A stretch of 64,000 nucleotides of DNA, from contig NZ_CP048632.1 in assembly GCF_010669145.1 (NCBI RefSeq), positions 1,984,001 to 2,048,000 of the forward strand. Direction: 5' to 3'. This DNA comes from Rhizobium oryzihabitans (GTDB lineage Bacteria > Pseudomonadota > Alphaproteobacteria > Rhizobiales > Rhizobiaceae). Positions 17,976-27,129 of the stretch are shown piece after piece (position 1 is the stretch's first letter; every line of letters starts with the position of its first letter). The notes beneath the pieces were generated by a model. The model had not been told where the DNA came from, did no database searches, and saw only the letters and a program-made list of their open reading frames with translations. The position numbers were made by a program, and so were the translations under genes.

Positions 17976-19046
17976 ATGAGTGACATCTCTGTCAGCGCGG
18001 ATCAGCGCGCGATCGAACGCGGTTCCTTCACCGGAAACGCGAAGGAATATTTCGGCATCTGGATCGTCAATATTCTTCTGACGATCATCACCATCGGCAT
18101 CTATTCCGCCTGGGCAAAGGTGCGCCGCAAGCGTTACTTCAACGGAAATACTGTACTCGCCGGCCGCGCTTTCGGTTATCACGCCACCGGCGGACAAATC
18201 TTCAAGGGCCGGCTTATTGCCTTTGCCTTCATCGTCATCTCGCAGCTTGTCGGCCTCATCCACCCGTTCCTGGTCTTCGTGCCGGCGATCCTGCTTATGA
18301 TCTTCTTTCCCTGGCTCATTACACGCAGCATCCGATTCAATGCGCGTGTGACGAGCTATCGTAACGTGCGTTTTGATTTTGTCGGCACAGCCGGTGGCGC
18401 TTTCGTCTCCATTCTGCTCGGCGGCCTCGTTGCGCTCTTTTCCTTCGGTATTCTGGCGCCTCTGGCCAGCCGCTGGGCGAACCGATACATTTTCAGCAAT
18501 CTGCGTTATGGTGATCGCCCGTTCACTGCCGATCCCAAGATTGGCGCGCTTTACCGGGTCTGGATCATTCCCGCCATCATGGTCGTGATCGGCAGCGTCG
18601 TGGTCGGCTTTTTCGGCATTGCCGCCTTTGCCGCCAACAGCGCGATGCTCGAAGATGAGACGGCTGCCATGGTGACCGCGCTTGCCTCCCTCTATATCGG
18701 CCTTTTCGGCGCGTTTCTGGTCTATGGCCTTGCAGGCGTGGTCTATCGCACCGGCGTGCGCAACGTCGTCATCTCGTCCATGCTGCTTGACGGAAAGCAC
18801 GAATTGCGCAGCGACCTTCATCGCGGCCGATATCTGTGGATCGTCATCTCCAACCTGATCGTCACCGTTTTCACCTTTGGCCTGATGCGGCCATGGGCGG
18901 CGGTTCGCGAAGCGCGTTACACCGTCGAGCGCACGGCAATCCGTTTCAACGGCGATGTGGGCGAGGTTCTCTCCTCGATGGAGGCGACGGGCGCTGCCGT
19001 CAGCGCCGAATATATGGATATGGAAGGTTTCGAATTTGGTTTCTGA
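17976..19046 (+). CDS. DUF898 (YjgN-like) integral membrane protein
   Basis: Membrane protein of 356 residues of the DUF898/YjgN family. It has about six to eight hydrophobic helices in two related halves, each starting with a cytoplasmic segment and a motif of the GIYSAWAKVRRKRYFNGNT kind (residues about 40-58) and FTFGLMRPWAAVREARYTVE (about 300-320). Function is unknown. ATG 17976 is preceded by GAGGG; an upstream ATG at 17928 lacks this. The stop overlaps the start of an M48 peptidase gene, and the two are very likely made together, suggesting a membrane protein/protease partnership. Confidence 0.85.
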   Translation: MSDISVSADQRAIERGSFTGNAKEYFGIWIVNILLTIITIGIYSAWAKVRRKRYFNGNTVLAGRAFGYHATGGQIFKGRLIAFAFIVISQLVGLIHPFLVFVPAILLMIFFPWLITRSIRFNARVTSYRNVRFDFVGTAGGAFVSILLGGLVALFSFGILAPLASRWANRYIFSNLRYGDRPFTADPKIGALYRVWIIPAIMVVIGSVVVGFFGIAAFAANSAMLEDETAAMVTALASLYIGLFGAFLVYGLAGVVYRTGVRNVVISSMLLDGKHELRSDLHRGRYLWIVISNLIVTVFTFGLMRPWAAVREARYTVERTAIRFNGDVGEVLSSMEATGAAVSAEYMDMEGFEFGF

Positions 19047-20106
19047 TATCGGAGAAACCGTTTCGGGCGAGTGGCATGCCGCTCGCTCCAACCTTTCGAG
19101 CGCCGCCAGGTTAAAACTTGGCGGCACGGTCCTTCTCGTGCTCGACGCGAAGGACAACCACGTCAGAACCCAGGCCGAGATAAAAACCGTCGAGATCAGC
19201 CATCGGGTCGGGACCATTCCCCGCGAACTGCATTTTCCTGACGGCTCGCTGTTCGAAACGCGCGACAATGACGGTGTGGACCGGCTGCTTGGCCAGCACA
19301 TCACGAAACGTGCCGGCTTTGTGCATTGGATGGAACAGTTTCGCCCGCGGCTGGTCGGCATCACGGCAGCAGCCGTTCTTCTGGCCTACGGCACCTACAA
19401 ACTGGCGCTTCCGGCGCTGGTGGAAGTGGCGGTTGCCGTGACCCCGCCGATCGTGCCGCAGGTCATGTCGGCCAGCACGCTGCAGGCCTTCGACAAAACG
19501 GTGTTTTCTGCGAGCACCCTGCCACAGGCGGAACAGGACGCGATCCGTTCGGACTTCGCCAGAATAGTCACCCATGCGAAGGGCTCGCCCGAAGATTACA
19601 AGCTGAATTTTCGCAATGGCGGTTATATCGGCCCCAACGCTTTCGCGCTTCCGGACGGGACGCTCGTGCTGACCGACGAGTTGGTGGAGCTGGCCGGCGA
19701 CGACAGGCAGATGATCATTGGCGTTCTCGCGCATGAAATCGGCCATGTCGAACATGAACACAGCCTGCGGCAACTCTACCGCGCTGCCGGGGTCGCCGGT
19801 CTCGTCATGCTGATTGCCGGCGATGTCGGTTCGGCAATGGAAGACATTCTCACCCAGGGCGGCGGTCTTCTGGCTTTGTCGCATTCGCGCGATGCCGAAC
19901 GTCAGGCCGACCAGCGCTCCGTGGAACTGATGCGCAAGGCCGGGCTGGATCCCACCGCAATCGAACGTTTCTTTGCACTGCTTGAGGACAAGCTGGGCGA
20001 CAAGGGCGGCACCAGCATCGTGTCCACCCATCCCGGAACGCCGGAGAGGCGCAAGGCTATCCTCGACTACAATGCGTCTCTGGACGAAAAGCCGGCGGGT
20101 AATTGA
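19036..20106 (+). CDS. M48-family zinc metallopeptidase
   Basis: M48 peptidase of 356 residues. The zinc motif is HEIGHVEHEH near residue 235 and the third ligand Glu is in a later helix around SRDAERQADQRSVELM. One hydrophobic helix at about residues 110-130 anchors the catalytic domain, which should face the periplasm. The start is inferred: TTG 19036 sits 8 bases after GGAAGG and overlaps the DUF898 stop by 11 bases; the ATG at 18955 would overlap much more. The family includes HtpX, BepA and Oma1, which act in membrane or envelope protein quality control. The coupling to DUF898 suggests the two act together. Confidence 0.85.
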   Translation: MVSDIGETVSGEWHAARSNLSSAARLKLGGTVLLVLDAKDNHVRTQAEIKTVEISHRVGTIPRELHFPDGSLFETRDNDGVDRLLGQHITKRAGFVHWMEQFRPRLVGITAAAVLLAYGTYKLALPALVEVAVAVTPPIVPQVMSASTLQAFDKTVFSASTLPQAEQDAIRSDFARIVTHAKGSPEDYKLNFRNGGYIGPNAFALPDGTLVLTDELVELAGDDRQMIIGVLAHEIGHVEHEHSLRQLYRAAGVAGLVMLIAGDVGSAMEDILTQGGGLLALSHSRDAERQADQRSVELMRKAGLDPTAIERFFALLEDKLGDKGGTSIVSTHPGTPERRKAILDYNASLDEKPAGN

Positions 20107-20154
20107 TCCGCCGGTAGCCCAACGCACAACCGATCGCGGGCATTGGCAGCGACA

Positions 20155-21204
20155 TCAATTGGTTGGGCCGTCGTTGAAACCGACCTGATCCACCAGCTCG
20201 GATGCCTGTTTGCGATGGGCGGCGATATCCGTCAGCGGCAGCTTGTCCGGATTAATGGGGCCGAAGCCCTTCACCACATCGGAAGGCTCCGCGCCGGGCA
20301 GGACCGGATATTCGAAGACCTGCTTGGCGTAGATTTCCTGTGCTTCGCGCGATGCGAGGAATTCCATAAGCTTCAGCGCATTGTCCCTGTTGGGTGCGTA
20401 TTTCGTAAGCGCCATGCCGGAAATATTCACATGTGTGCCACGGTCATCCGCATTGGGAAAGATCACCCGCACCGATCCCGCCCATTCCTTTTCTTCCGGC
20501 TCGCGGTCGTTGGTCAGCATCAGGCCGACATAATAGGTGTTACCGAGCGCAATATCGCACTCGCCGGAAAAGATCGATTTTGCCTGGCTGCGGTCGGTTC
20601 CGTCAGGCTTGCGCGCCAGGTTGTTCTTCAGGCCGGTCAGCCATGTGCGCGTATAATCGACACCATGATGGGCGATCATCGAGGCGATCAGCGCGATATT
20701 GTAGGAATGCTGGCCGTCGCGAATGCAGATCTTGCCCTTCCATTTCGGTTCGGCAAGCTCCTCATAGGTGATGTCCTTCTGGGTCACCCGCTCCTTCGAG
20801 GCATAAACCACCCGGCCGCGCGTCGTCAGACCGAACCACTCCCCTTGAGGGTCACGAAGGTTAGCCGGAATATCTTTTTCAATGATGGGATCGTTCAGCA
20901 CCGGCTGCGTGACGCCGCCTTCTTTCGCCTCGACGAGACGGGCGATATCAACGGTCAGCAGGATATCGGCCGGCGAATTGACGCCCTCGGCCTGAATACG
21001 TTCCACCAGACCTTTGTCGAGGAAAAGAACGTTTGCCTCTATGCCCGTTTCTTTCGTGAAGGCATCGAGCAGCGGCTGGATCAACTCAGGCTGCCGGTAC
21101 GAATAGACGTTCACCTCGCCATCCGCAAAAGCGGCAGGCGCAGCCAAAACCATTGTCAGTCCCGAAACAACGGCAGCGGAAAAACACGATTTCAAGCTTG
21201 CCAT
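20155..21204 (-). CDS. Fe(3+)-type ABC transporter substrate-binding protein (FbpA/AfuA family)
   Basis: Periplasmic binding protein of 349 residues, type of the ferric-ion FbpA/FutA group. It has a Sec signal (LAAPAAFADG cleavage region) and mature start VNVYSYRQPELIQPLLDAF. The paired tyrosines expected for iron coordination are seen in LGNTYYVGLML, and the C-terminus has the usual domain pattern. ATG 21204 is preceded by GGAGG at 8 bases. No permease or ATPase is next to it, so its partners must be encoded elsewhere. It is divergent from rirA and has a TGA-N9-TCA box 30 bases before the start, so iron control by RirA is likely. Confidence 0.88.
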   Translation of the reverse strand: MASLKSCFSAAVVSGLTMVLAAPAAFADGEVNVYSYRQPELIQPLLDAFTKETGIEANVLFLDKGLVERIQAEGVNSPADILLTVDIARLVEAKEGGVTQPVLNDPIIEKDIPANLRDPQGEWFGLTTRGRVVYASKERVTQKDITYEELAEPKWKGKICIRDGQHSYNIALIASMIAHHGVDYTRTWLTGLKNNLARKPDGTDRSQAKSIFSGECDIALGNTYYVGLMLTNDREPEEKEWAGSVRVIFPNADDRGTHVNISGMALTKYAPNRDNALKLMEFLASREAQEIYAKQVFEYPVLPGAEPSDVVKGFGPINPDKLPLTDIAAHRKQASELVDQVGFNDGPTN

Positions 21205-21233
21205 TACGAATGCCTCCATTACATTCAGATTCT

Positions 21234-21248
21234 TGACTTGTTTGTTCA
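21234..21248. promoter_or_regulatory. Candidate RirA IRO box upstream of the iron-binding protein gene
   Basis: TGACTTGTTTGTTCA matches the rhizobial IRO box pattern TGA-N9-TCA used by RirA. It ends 30 bases before the ATG of the divergent iron-type binding protein gene and 130 bases before rirA. Match is by eye. Confidence 0.6.
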
Positions 21249-21303
21249 TGAATCATCGGGGCGGTCAACAAGGTCGTTCGAGAAATATCCGATGGGTTCG
21301 AGT

Positions 21304-21338
21304 TTTTTCAGTTTCTGGAATTGTTCTAAACTGAAAAA
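21304..21338. promoter_or_regulatory. Dyad and Irr ICE-like motif in the rirA promoter
   Basis: Perfect 11-base arms TTTTTCAGTTT (21304-21314) and AAACTGAAAAA (21328-21338). At its centre TCTGGAA-TTG-TTCTAAA (21314-21330) resembles the Irr iron-control element TTTAGAA-N3-TTCTAAA, matching 5 of 7 and 7 of 7 positions. In A. tumefaciens Irr is known to repress rirA under low iron, which fits this placement. A TATAA box follows at 21344-21349. Confidence 0.6.
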
Positions 21339-21377
21339 GAGACTATATAACTCCACATTGAGAGTTAGGAGACCAGC

Positions 21378-21848
21378 ATGCGTTTGACCAAACAGACCAA
21401 CTATGCCGTTCGCATGTTGATGTATTGCGCCGCGAATGAAGGCAAGCTGAGCCGCATTCCGGAGATTGCCAGGGCTTATGGCGTGTCCGAGCTGTTCCTT
21501 TTCAAAATCCTGCAGCCGCTCAACAAGGCTGGCCTCGTGGAAACCGTGCGTGGCCGCAACGGCGGTGTACGGCTTGGCAAGCCTGCCGAGAAGATCAGCC
21601 TGTTCGACGTGGTGAAGGTTACCGAAGACAGCTTCGCCATGGCGGAATGCTTCGAGGACGGCGCTGTCGAATGTCCGCTTGTGGACAGCTGCGGGCTGAA
21701 CTCCGCGCTTCGCAAGGCGCTCAATGCGTTCTTCGATGTTCTGACGGAATATTCCATCGACGATCTCGTCAAGGCCCGGCCGCAGATCAACTTCCTGCTC
21801 GGGATCGATACGGAAATGCCGAAGGTTGCCGCTCTTCCGGCCGCCTGA
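21378..21848 (+). CDS. rirA: Rrf2-family iron-responsive regulator RirA
   Basis: RirA is the iron-sulphur-cluster regulator that represses iron-uptake genes in rhizobia when iron is plentiful. The 156-residue protein has the winged HTH at residues 1-60 (MRLTKQTNYAVRMLMYCAAN and IPEIARAYGVSELFLFKILQ), then the wing GLVETVRGRNGGVRL, and three conserved Cys residues in ECFEDGAVECPLVDSCGL for the cluster. These cysteines distinguish RirA from other Rrf2 members such as NsrR only partly, but the rhizobial context and divergent iron gene support RirA. It is monocistronic with its own terminator. Confidence 0.92.
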   Translation: MRLTKQTNYAVRMLMYCAANEGKLSRIPEIARAYGVSELFLFKILQPLNKAGLVETVRGRNGGVRLGKPAEKISLFDVVKVTEDSFAMAECFEDGAVECPLVDSCGLNSALRKALNAFFDVLTEYSIDDLVKARPQINFLLGIDTEMPKVAALPAA

Positions 21849-21878
21849 TCGTCCCATTGCCCAATCGGCAATCGCCAT

Positions 21879-21912
21879 AGCCCGTGTCCAAAGGCCACGG
21901 GCTTTTCTTTTA
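21879..21912 (+). terminator. Rho-independent terminator of rirA
   Basis: Arms AGCCCGTG (21879-21886) and CACGGGCT (21896-21903), loop of 9 bases, then TTTCTTTTAT. It follows the rirA stop by 30 bases. Confidence 0.88.
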
Positions 21913-22018
21913 TAAAACGCGCATGAAATATAATATTTTTTATCCCGCGTGTTGACGTCGCAAGACGAAGCGGCGCATTTGGTCGCGAGCTTTTTTGAAG
22001 CAACCAATCAGCGTCGCA

Positions 22019-23065
22019 ATGATCATCAAGCCTGAATTCCATACATTTGCGCTTACCGCGCTTGTCGGCAGCATGGGTGCGCTCATCGCCAGCCTCCTCA
22101 ATATCCCAGCTCCCTTTCTTTCCGGCCCGGCACTCGCCGTGACGATCACGGGACTGGCCGGCGTGAGGCTCGGAATTCCCGCCTTCATCCGCAATGCCTG
22201 TTTCGTCGTCGTCGGCATTTCGATGGGAACGAGCGTGACGCCTTCGGTCATCGATGCCGCAAAAACGTGGCCCCTGAGCTTCGTCGTCGTGCTCGTCGCC
22301 GTCGTCATCATGCTTTATGTCGCCTACTGGATCCTGCATTACGGTTTCGGATACGACCGCACGACGGCGATGCTCGGCGCTTCGCCCGGACACCTCAGCT
22401 ACATCATCAGTCTTGGCGCCGAGACAAAAAGCGATCTTGCGACCGTCAGCATCGTGCAAAGCGTGCGGGTGTTGGCGCTAACCCTTTCCGTGCCGCTGAT
22501 CGTCGAATATTTCGACCTCGTCAGCACGGAGCCGCTCATCGTCAACCCGCCGATGGGCCTATTCACACTTGGGCTGACCATCGGCGCGTCTCTTGCGATG
22601 GGGTGGCTCTTCCTGCGATGGAAATTTCCCGCAGCCCTGCTACTCGGCGGCGTTGCCGTTTCCATCGGCACCCATATTACCGGCCTCACCGAGGGTGGCG
22701 TTCCGACCTGGCTCAGCCTGCCGGTCTATGTGCTGATCGGCTGTCTCATCGGCACGCGCTTTTCGAATGTATCCTTGATGGACGTGCGGAAAGGGTTTCT
22801 GGCGGGTTTCGTCGTCACCATCGCCGTGATGGTGATCGCCGGAAGTATCGCCTGGATGATTTCGGGCATCACCGGCGTTCCGCTCAATGCCGTCATGATC
22901 GCCTATTCGCCGGGCGGCCTTGAAACCATGGCGGCCATGGCCGTGATGATGCACGCCGATACCGCCTATGTCGGCTCGCATCACGTTCTCAGACTTCTGT
23001 TCCTGTCGGTTCTCATGCCGCTCGTCATGGGCAAGGATGCTCGCAAGCGGGACGACAAACCCTAA
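22019..23065 (+). CDS. AbrB-family membrane protein (putative transporter)
   Basis: Polytopic membrane protein of 348 residues with ten or so helices, two repeats of about 150 residues each. The pattern PAPFLSGPALAVTITGLAGV (about residues 33-52) and the second-half YSPGGLETMAAMAVMMHAD are typical of the AbrB/AidB-regulator family (PF05145), whose members are described as putative ammonia monooxygenase-like or transporters; no function is firmly known. ATG 22019 is used; a TTG at 21995 would extend it by eight residues. There is no operon partner on the plus strand until the OsmF-like gene 140 bases downstream. Confidence 0.82.
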   Translation: MIIKPEFHTFALTALVGSMGALIASLLNIPAPFLSGPALAVTITGLAGVRLGIPAFIRNACFVVVGISMGTSVTPSVIDAAKTWPLSFVVVLVAVVIMLYVAYWILHYGFGYDRTTAMLGASPGHLSYIISLGAETKSDLATVSIVQSVRVLALTLSVPLIVEYFDLVSTEPLIVNPPMGLFTLGLTIGASLAMGWLFLRWKFPAALLLGGVAVSIGTHITGLTEGGVPTWLSLPVYVLIGCLIGTRFSNVSLMDVRKGFLAGFVVTIAVMVIAGSIAWMISGITGVPLNAVMIAYSPGGLETMAAMAVMMHADTAYVGSHHVLRLLFLSVLMPLVMGKDARKRDDKP

Positions 23066-23205
23066 GCGGGACCAGCGCCCTCGCATTCACGCAAAAAACG
23101 CCAATGGCGTTGCAACCATTTGTTCTCCCGGCCGTTCTTGTTTCTCCGCAATTGCGGCGACGATTTTTCGCGTGTTCGACAGGCTGACCCACCGGAGGAA
23201 TTTTC

Positions 23206-24116
23206 ATGAAACGCTTGATGATGTTGACGGGCGCCGGACTGGCGCTTGCACTTTATGGTTCCATCGCTCAGGCACAGGTGGTGGTATCGTCGAAAATCGA
23301 CACGGAGGGTGGCGTTCTCGGCAACATCATCCTCGCCGTCCTGAACAAGAACAATATCGAGACAACGGACCGCATCCAGCTCGGAGCCACACCGGTTGTC
23401 AGAAAGGCGATCACGGCGGGCGAGATCGACATCTATCCGGAATATACCGGCAACGCCGCCTTCTTTTTCTCCAAGGCGGACGATCCGCTCTGGAAGGATG
23501 CCGCCAAGGCTTATCAGGAAGCCAAGACACTCGATTATGACGCCAACAAGATCGTCTGGCTGACACCATCGCCCGCAAACAACACCTGGGCGATTGCGCT
23601 GCGCAAGGATGTCGCCGACAAGAACAATCTGAAGACGCTTTCAGATTTCGGCAAATACATTGCCGGTGGCGGTGAGGTGGTTCTCGCCGCATCCTCGGAA
23701 TTCGTCAACTCCGCCGCCGCCCTGCCTGCGTTTCAGACCACCTACGGCTTCACCATGAAACCGGACCAGCTGATCACGCTTTCGGGCGGCGATACCGCCG
23801 CCACCATCGCGGCTGCCGCCAACCAGACGAACAATGCCAATGCGGCCATGGTCTATGGCACCGATGGCGGCATTGCCCCTCCGGGCTGGTGGTGCTTGAG
23901 GATGACAAGCATGTGCAGCCCGTCTACCAGCCCGCGCCGATCATCCGCGAAGAGGTTCTGAAAAAGAACCCCAATATCGAGGCATTGCTGAAACCCGTTT
24001 TCGAAAAGCTGGATCTGGCGACCCTGCAGGAGCTGAACGCCCGTGTGCAGGTGGGTGGTGAGCAGGCCAAGGCAGTTGCGACCGACTTCCTGACGAAGAA
24101 CGGTTTCCTCAAATAA
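23206..24116 (+). pseudogene. YehZ/OsmF-type substrate-binding protein, frameshifted
   Basis: Binding protein for a quaternary-amine or glycine-betaine-like ABC importer. A signal peptide (to about AQAQ) precedes the OpuAC-like domain (VVVSSKIDTEGGVLGNIILA, EIDIYPEYTGNA). The frame breaks at the C run 23876-23879: upstream reads to GTDGGIA, downstream to GLVVLEDDKHVQPVYQPAP in another frame (restart at 23880). One extra base at this run would join them into one product of about 300 residues, the normal length. Either the base is missing in the sequence or the gene is truncated after residue 225. It is the first gene of the four-gene operon. Confidence 0.85.
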
Positions 24117-24203
24117 TCACCTGTGAAACGCTGGGGCGGGATAGCGGAAACCATATGCGGTTTTTGCCATCCCGCTCGAACCTATGATCCGGGGGAGCGG
24201 AAT

Positions 24204-25370
24204 TTGACGAAATGGCCTGACAAGGTGGGCGTGTTGATTTCGTGCCTGCTTCTCTACGCGCTTTTTGCGTCTCCCTTCATGACATTCCGCGCCAACCGGA
24301 TCATTCAGGGCGAAACGCGGACGATCTTCGAAGCCCTTCCGGTTTCTGCTGCAATCCTTCTCGCCGCCATCATTCTTGTCGCCGCTTTCATCGCCTTTTT
24401 CCGCTTTCCAGCGCGCCTGAAACTCGCAGCCGCGTTGGTTGGCCTTGCGTCGTTGGCGATCTTCGTCGGGCAGGCGGCCTCCGCGTTGACGCCTGAAGGC
24501 AACAGTTTTGCCCGCGTTTCGCCCGCCAGCGGTTTCTGGTTGATGTTTGCCGCACTTGCCCTGCTCGCAACCGATTGCATTGCACGTCTCCAGCCGAAAC
24601 CGGCCGTGCGGATTTTGCTGTTGCTGGCGGCAATGGCGACGCTTGCGGCGGTGCTGACAAGCGGCCTCTGGAATAACCTCTCCATCATCAAGGAATATAC
24701 CGGCCGGGCCGATATTTTCTGGACCGAAGCCCTGCGGCATGTAGAGCTTGCCATCGGCTCTCTGGTCGCGGCGACCGTGGCCGGTATCCCGCTCGGCATT
24801 CTCTGTTACAAGGTCGAGCGCTTGCGCCCCGGTGTGCTGAACGCTCTCAACATCGTCCAGACCATTCCCTCCATCGCCCTTTTCGGTCTTCTGATTGCAC
24901 CGCTCGGATGGATGGCAGCCAATGTGCCGGGCGCGGCGAAGATCGGCATCGCGGGCATCGGCATGGCCCCCGCCTTCGTGGCGCTGTTTCTCTATTCGCT
25001 GCTGCCTGTCGTTTCCAATACGGTTGTCGGTCTTTCCGGCGTCTCGCAGGCCGTGCGGGAAGCCGCGCGCGGGCTTGGCATGACGCCGCTGCAAAGGCTG
25101 TTGCGGGTTGAATTTCCGCTGGCCATGCCGGTCATTCTCACCGGCATTCGCATTGTCCTGGTGCAGAATATCGGTCTTGCGACCATCGCAGCACTGATCG
25201 GCGGCGGTGGATTTGGCGTTTTCGTGTTTCAGGGCATCGGACAGACCGCGATGGACCTCGTGCTGCTCGGCACCGTGCCGACCGTTCTACTCGGCTTCGC
25301 CGCCGCGATTACGCTCGACGCCCTTATCGACAGCAATCTCTTCAGCGCAGGCGGAAGGCAAAAAGCATGA
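24204..25370 (+). CDS. ABC transporter permease, YehY/OsmY-type
   Basis: Permease of 388 residues in the osmoprotectant-type (OpuCB/YehY) family. Several N-terminal helices precede a typical BPD_transp_1 domain in the last 200 residues: IPLGILCYKVERLRPGVLNA, the EAA loop VREAARGLGMTPLQRLLRVE and MPVILTGIRIVLVQNIGLAT. TTG 24204 after GGGGGAG gives a length like E. coli YehY; GTG 24123 is open further up. Stop and next ATG overlap (ATGA), linking it to the ATPase gene. Confidence 0.88.
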   Translation: MTKWPDKVGVLISCLLLYALFASPFMTFRANRIIQGETRTIFEALPVSAAILLAAIILVAAFIAFFRFPARLKLAAALVGLASLAIFVGQAASALTPEGNSFARVSPASGFWLMFAALALLATDCIARLQPKPAVRILLLLAAMATLAAVLTSGLWNNLSIIKEYTGRADIFWTEALRHVELAIGSLVAATVAGIPLGILCYKVERLRPGVLNALNIVQTIPSIALFGLLIAPLGWMAANVPGAAKIGIAGIGMAPAFVALFLYSLLPVVSNTVVGLSGVSQAVREAARGLGMTPLQRLLRVEFPLAMPVILTGIRIVLVQNIGLATIAALIGGGGFGVFVFQGIGQTAMDLVLLGTVPTVLLGFAAAITLDALIDSNLFSAGGRQKA

Positions 25371-26305
25371 TCGAGATCGACACCATCACGAAACGATATG
25401 GCGATGCAGCCGTGGTCGACCAGGTCTCCCTGACCGTGGCGCCGCGCACCGTCACCGTCATCGTCGGCACTTCCGGGTCGGGAAAAACCACCCTTCTGCG
25501 CATGATCAACCGGCTGGTGGAGCCGACCTCCGGCACGATCCGCATCGACGGAGACGATGTGAGCACCATGCCGGGCTACAAGCTGCGCCGTCAGATTGGC
25601 TATGCCATTCAGGGCCATGGGCTGTTTCCGCATCGCACCGTGGCGGAGAATATCGCGACGGTTCCGCAGCTCATAGGCTGGGACCGCAAGCGTATCGATG
25701 CGAAAATCGACGCGCTGATGCATCTCTTCCAGCTCGACCCGGCGCTTTATGCCGACCGCTTTCCGCATGAGCTTTCCGGCGGCCAGCAACAGCGCGTCGG
25801 CGTGGCGCGCGCGCTTGCGGCCGAGCCGAACATTCTCCTGATGGACGAACCTTTCGGCGCCCTGGACCCGGTGATCCGCGCCAAGGCCCAGAACGATCTT
25901 CTCGATATTCAGAAGAAGCTCGGCGTCACGATCGTTCTCGTCACCCATGATATGGACGAAGCCTTCCATCTGGCGGACCGTATTGCCGTCATGGACAAGG
26001 GCCGCATCGTGCAGGACTGCCCGCCGGCCGAACTGGTGCTGAAGCCGGCGACGGATTTCGTGCGAACCATGATCGGCGAAAATGAGCGCGCCCTGAAACT
26101 GCTGTCCGTCCTGTCCGTTGCAGACGCCGTGGAGCCGGGAAGTGCTGATGGCGAACCGCTGAGCGAGCACACCAGCCAGCGCGACGCCCTGTCGGCGATG
26201 TTATGGGCGGGCCGCGATGCATTGCCGGTGCTGAAAGACGATGGCCAGCCGGCGGGCCGGGTGCGGCGCGATGTTCTCCTCCAGCGTGCCACCGGAACCC
26301 CATGA
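25367..26305 (+). CDS. ABC transporter ATP-binding protein, YehX/OsmV-type
   Basis: ATPase of 312 residues for the osmoprotectant-type importer. Motifs in order: Walker [18 protein letters not shown] near residue 37, Q-loop AIQGHGLF, signature [15 protein letters not shown] near residue 138, Walker B ILLMDEPFGALDP, H-loop LVTHDMDEA. The C-terminal 70 residues are a CBS-like or linker extension as in OpuA/OsmV ATPases. Start overlaps the permease stop; stop overlaps the second permease start. Confidence 0.92.
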   Translation: MIEIDTITKRYGDAAVVDQVSLTVAPRTVTVIVGTSGSGKTTLLRMINRLVEPTSGTIRIDGDDVSTMPGYKLRRQIGYAIQGHGLFPHRTVAENIATVPQLIGWDRKRIDAKIDALMHLFQLDPALYADRFPHELSGGQQQRVGVARALAAEPNILLMDEPFGALDPVIRAKAQNDLLDIQKKLGVTIVLVTHDMDEAFHLADRIAVMDKGRIVQDCPPAELVLKPATDFVRTMIGENERALKLLSVLSVADAVEPGSADGEPLSEHTSQRDALSAMLWAGRDALPVLKDDGQPAGRVRRDVLLQRATGTP

Positions 26306-27042
26306 AAAATGCCGCCTCGTTTTTCGTTCCCGGCCTTCTGGTGCTGGCGCTGATCGTCTTCCTCGCGGCGCCGCAGGTCTTCGCGCCGGTGTTCCGCCCT
26401 CTCGTGCAGGCCAATGCGCCAGCAATCTACACCCAGGCCAACCTGCTTTCGCTGACACTGGCGCATCTCGCCATTGTCGGGATCGCGACGGGGATGGCGA
26501 CGCTGGTGGCGGGGGCGCTTGCGGTTCTCGTCACCCGCCCCTTCGGAGCGGATTTTCTGCCGTTATCGCGCAGCATCGTCAACATTGGCCAGACCTTTCC
26601 GCCGGTGGCGGTTCTGGCGCTTGCGGTGCCGATGATCGGTTTTGGCGAGAAACCCACGCTCATCGCGCTGTTTCTCTATGCGCTTTTGCCGGTCTTTGAA
26701 AATACGCTGACTGGACTTACCACCCTGCCCGCAACCGTGATGGATGCCGCCAGAGGCAGCGGCATGACGGGCTGGCAAAGGCTTGTCAAAGTGGAGCTAC
26801 CCCTTGCCCTTCCGGCGATCCTCGCTGGCATCCGGCTATCGGCCGTCATCAGCCTGTCGACGGCGACCATCGGTTCCACGGTCGCCGCGCGAACGCTGGG
26901 GGAAGTCATCATTGCCGGCCTGCAATCCAACAATCTCGCCTTCATCCTTCAAGGCGGGTTGATCGTCGCCGTGCTCGCGATCCTGATCCACGCTGGCTTT
27001 TCCACTCTGGAAAAGGCGGCAGCTCGCAAAACCGGGCACTGA
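26302..27042 (+). CDS. ABC transporter permease, YehW-type
   Basis: Second permease of the importer, 246 residues, with about six helices. The EAA loop is VMDAARGSGMTGWQRLVKVE near residue 150, followed by LPAILAGIRLSAVISLSTAT. The pairing of a long and a short permease with one ATPase and one binding protein is the YehYXWZ (OsmF) arrangement. The ATG overlaps the previous stop (ATGA). It is the last gene of the operon; gntK follows after about 90 bases. Confidence 0.9.
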   Translation: MKNAASFFVPGLLVLALIVFLAAPQVFAPVFRPLVQANAPAIYTQANLLSLTLAHLAIVGIATGMATLVAGALAVLVTRPFGADFLPLSRSIVNIGQTFPPVAVLALAVPMIGFGEKPTLIALFLYALLPVFENTLTGLTTLPATVMDAARGSGMTGWQRLVKVELPLALPAILAGIRLSAVISLSTATIGSTVAARTLGEVIIAGLQSNNLAFILQGGLIVAVLAILIHAGFSTLEKAAARKTGH

Positions 27043-27129
27043 CATATGCAGGCTCATCATTTTTATGTTCCCGACATTCGCCGCACATGTTAGGGGCTGA
27101 CCGTCGAAACAGAAACATTCGAGGTTCGG

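Noticed and set aside
23095..23115. Short palindrome AACGCC-AAT-GGCGTT after the AbrB gene as a terminator
   Set aside because: Only six base pairs and no T tract on either strand.
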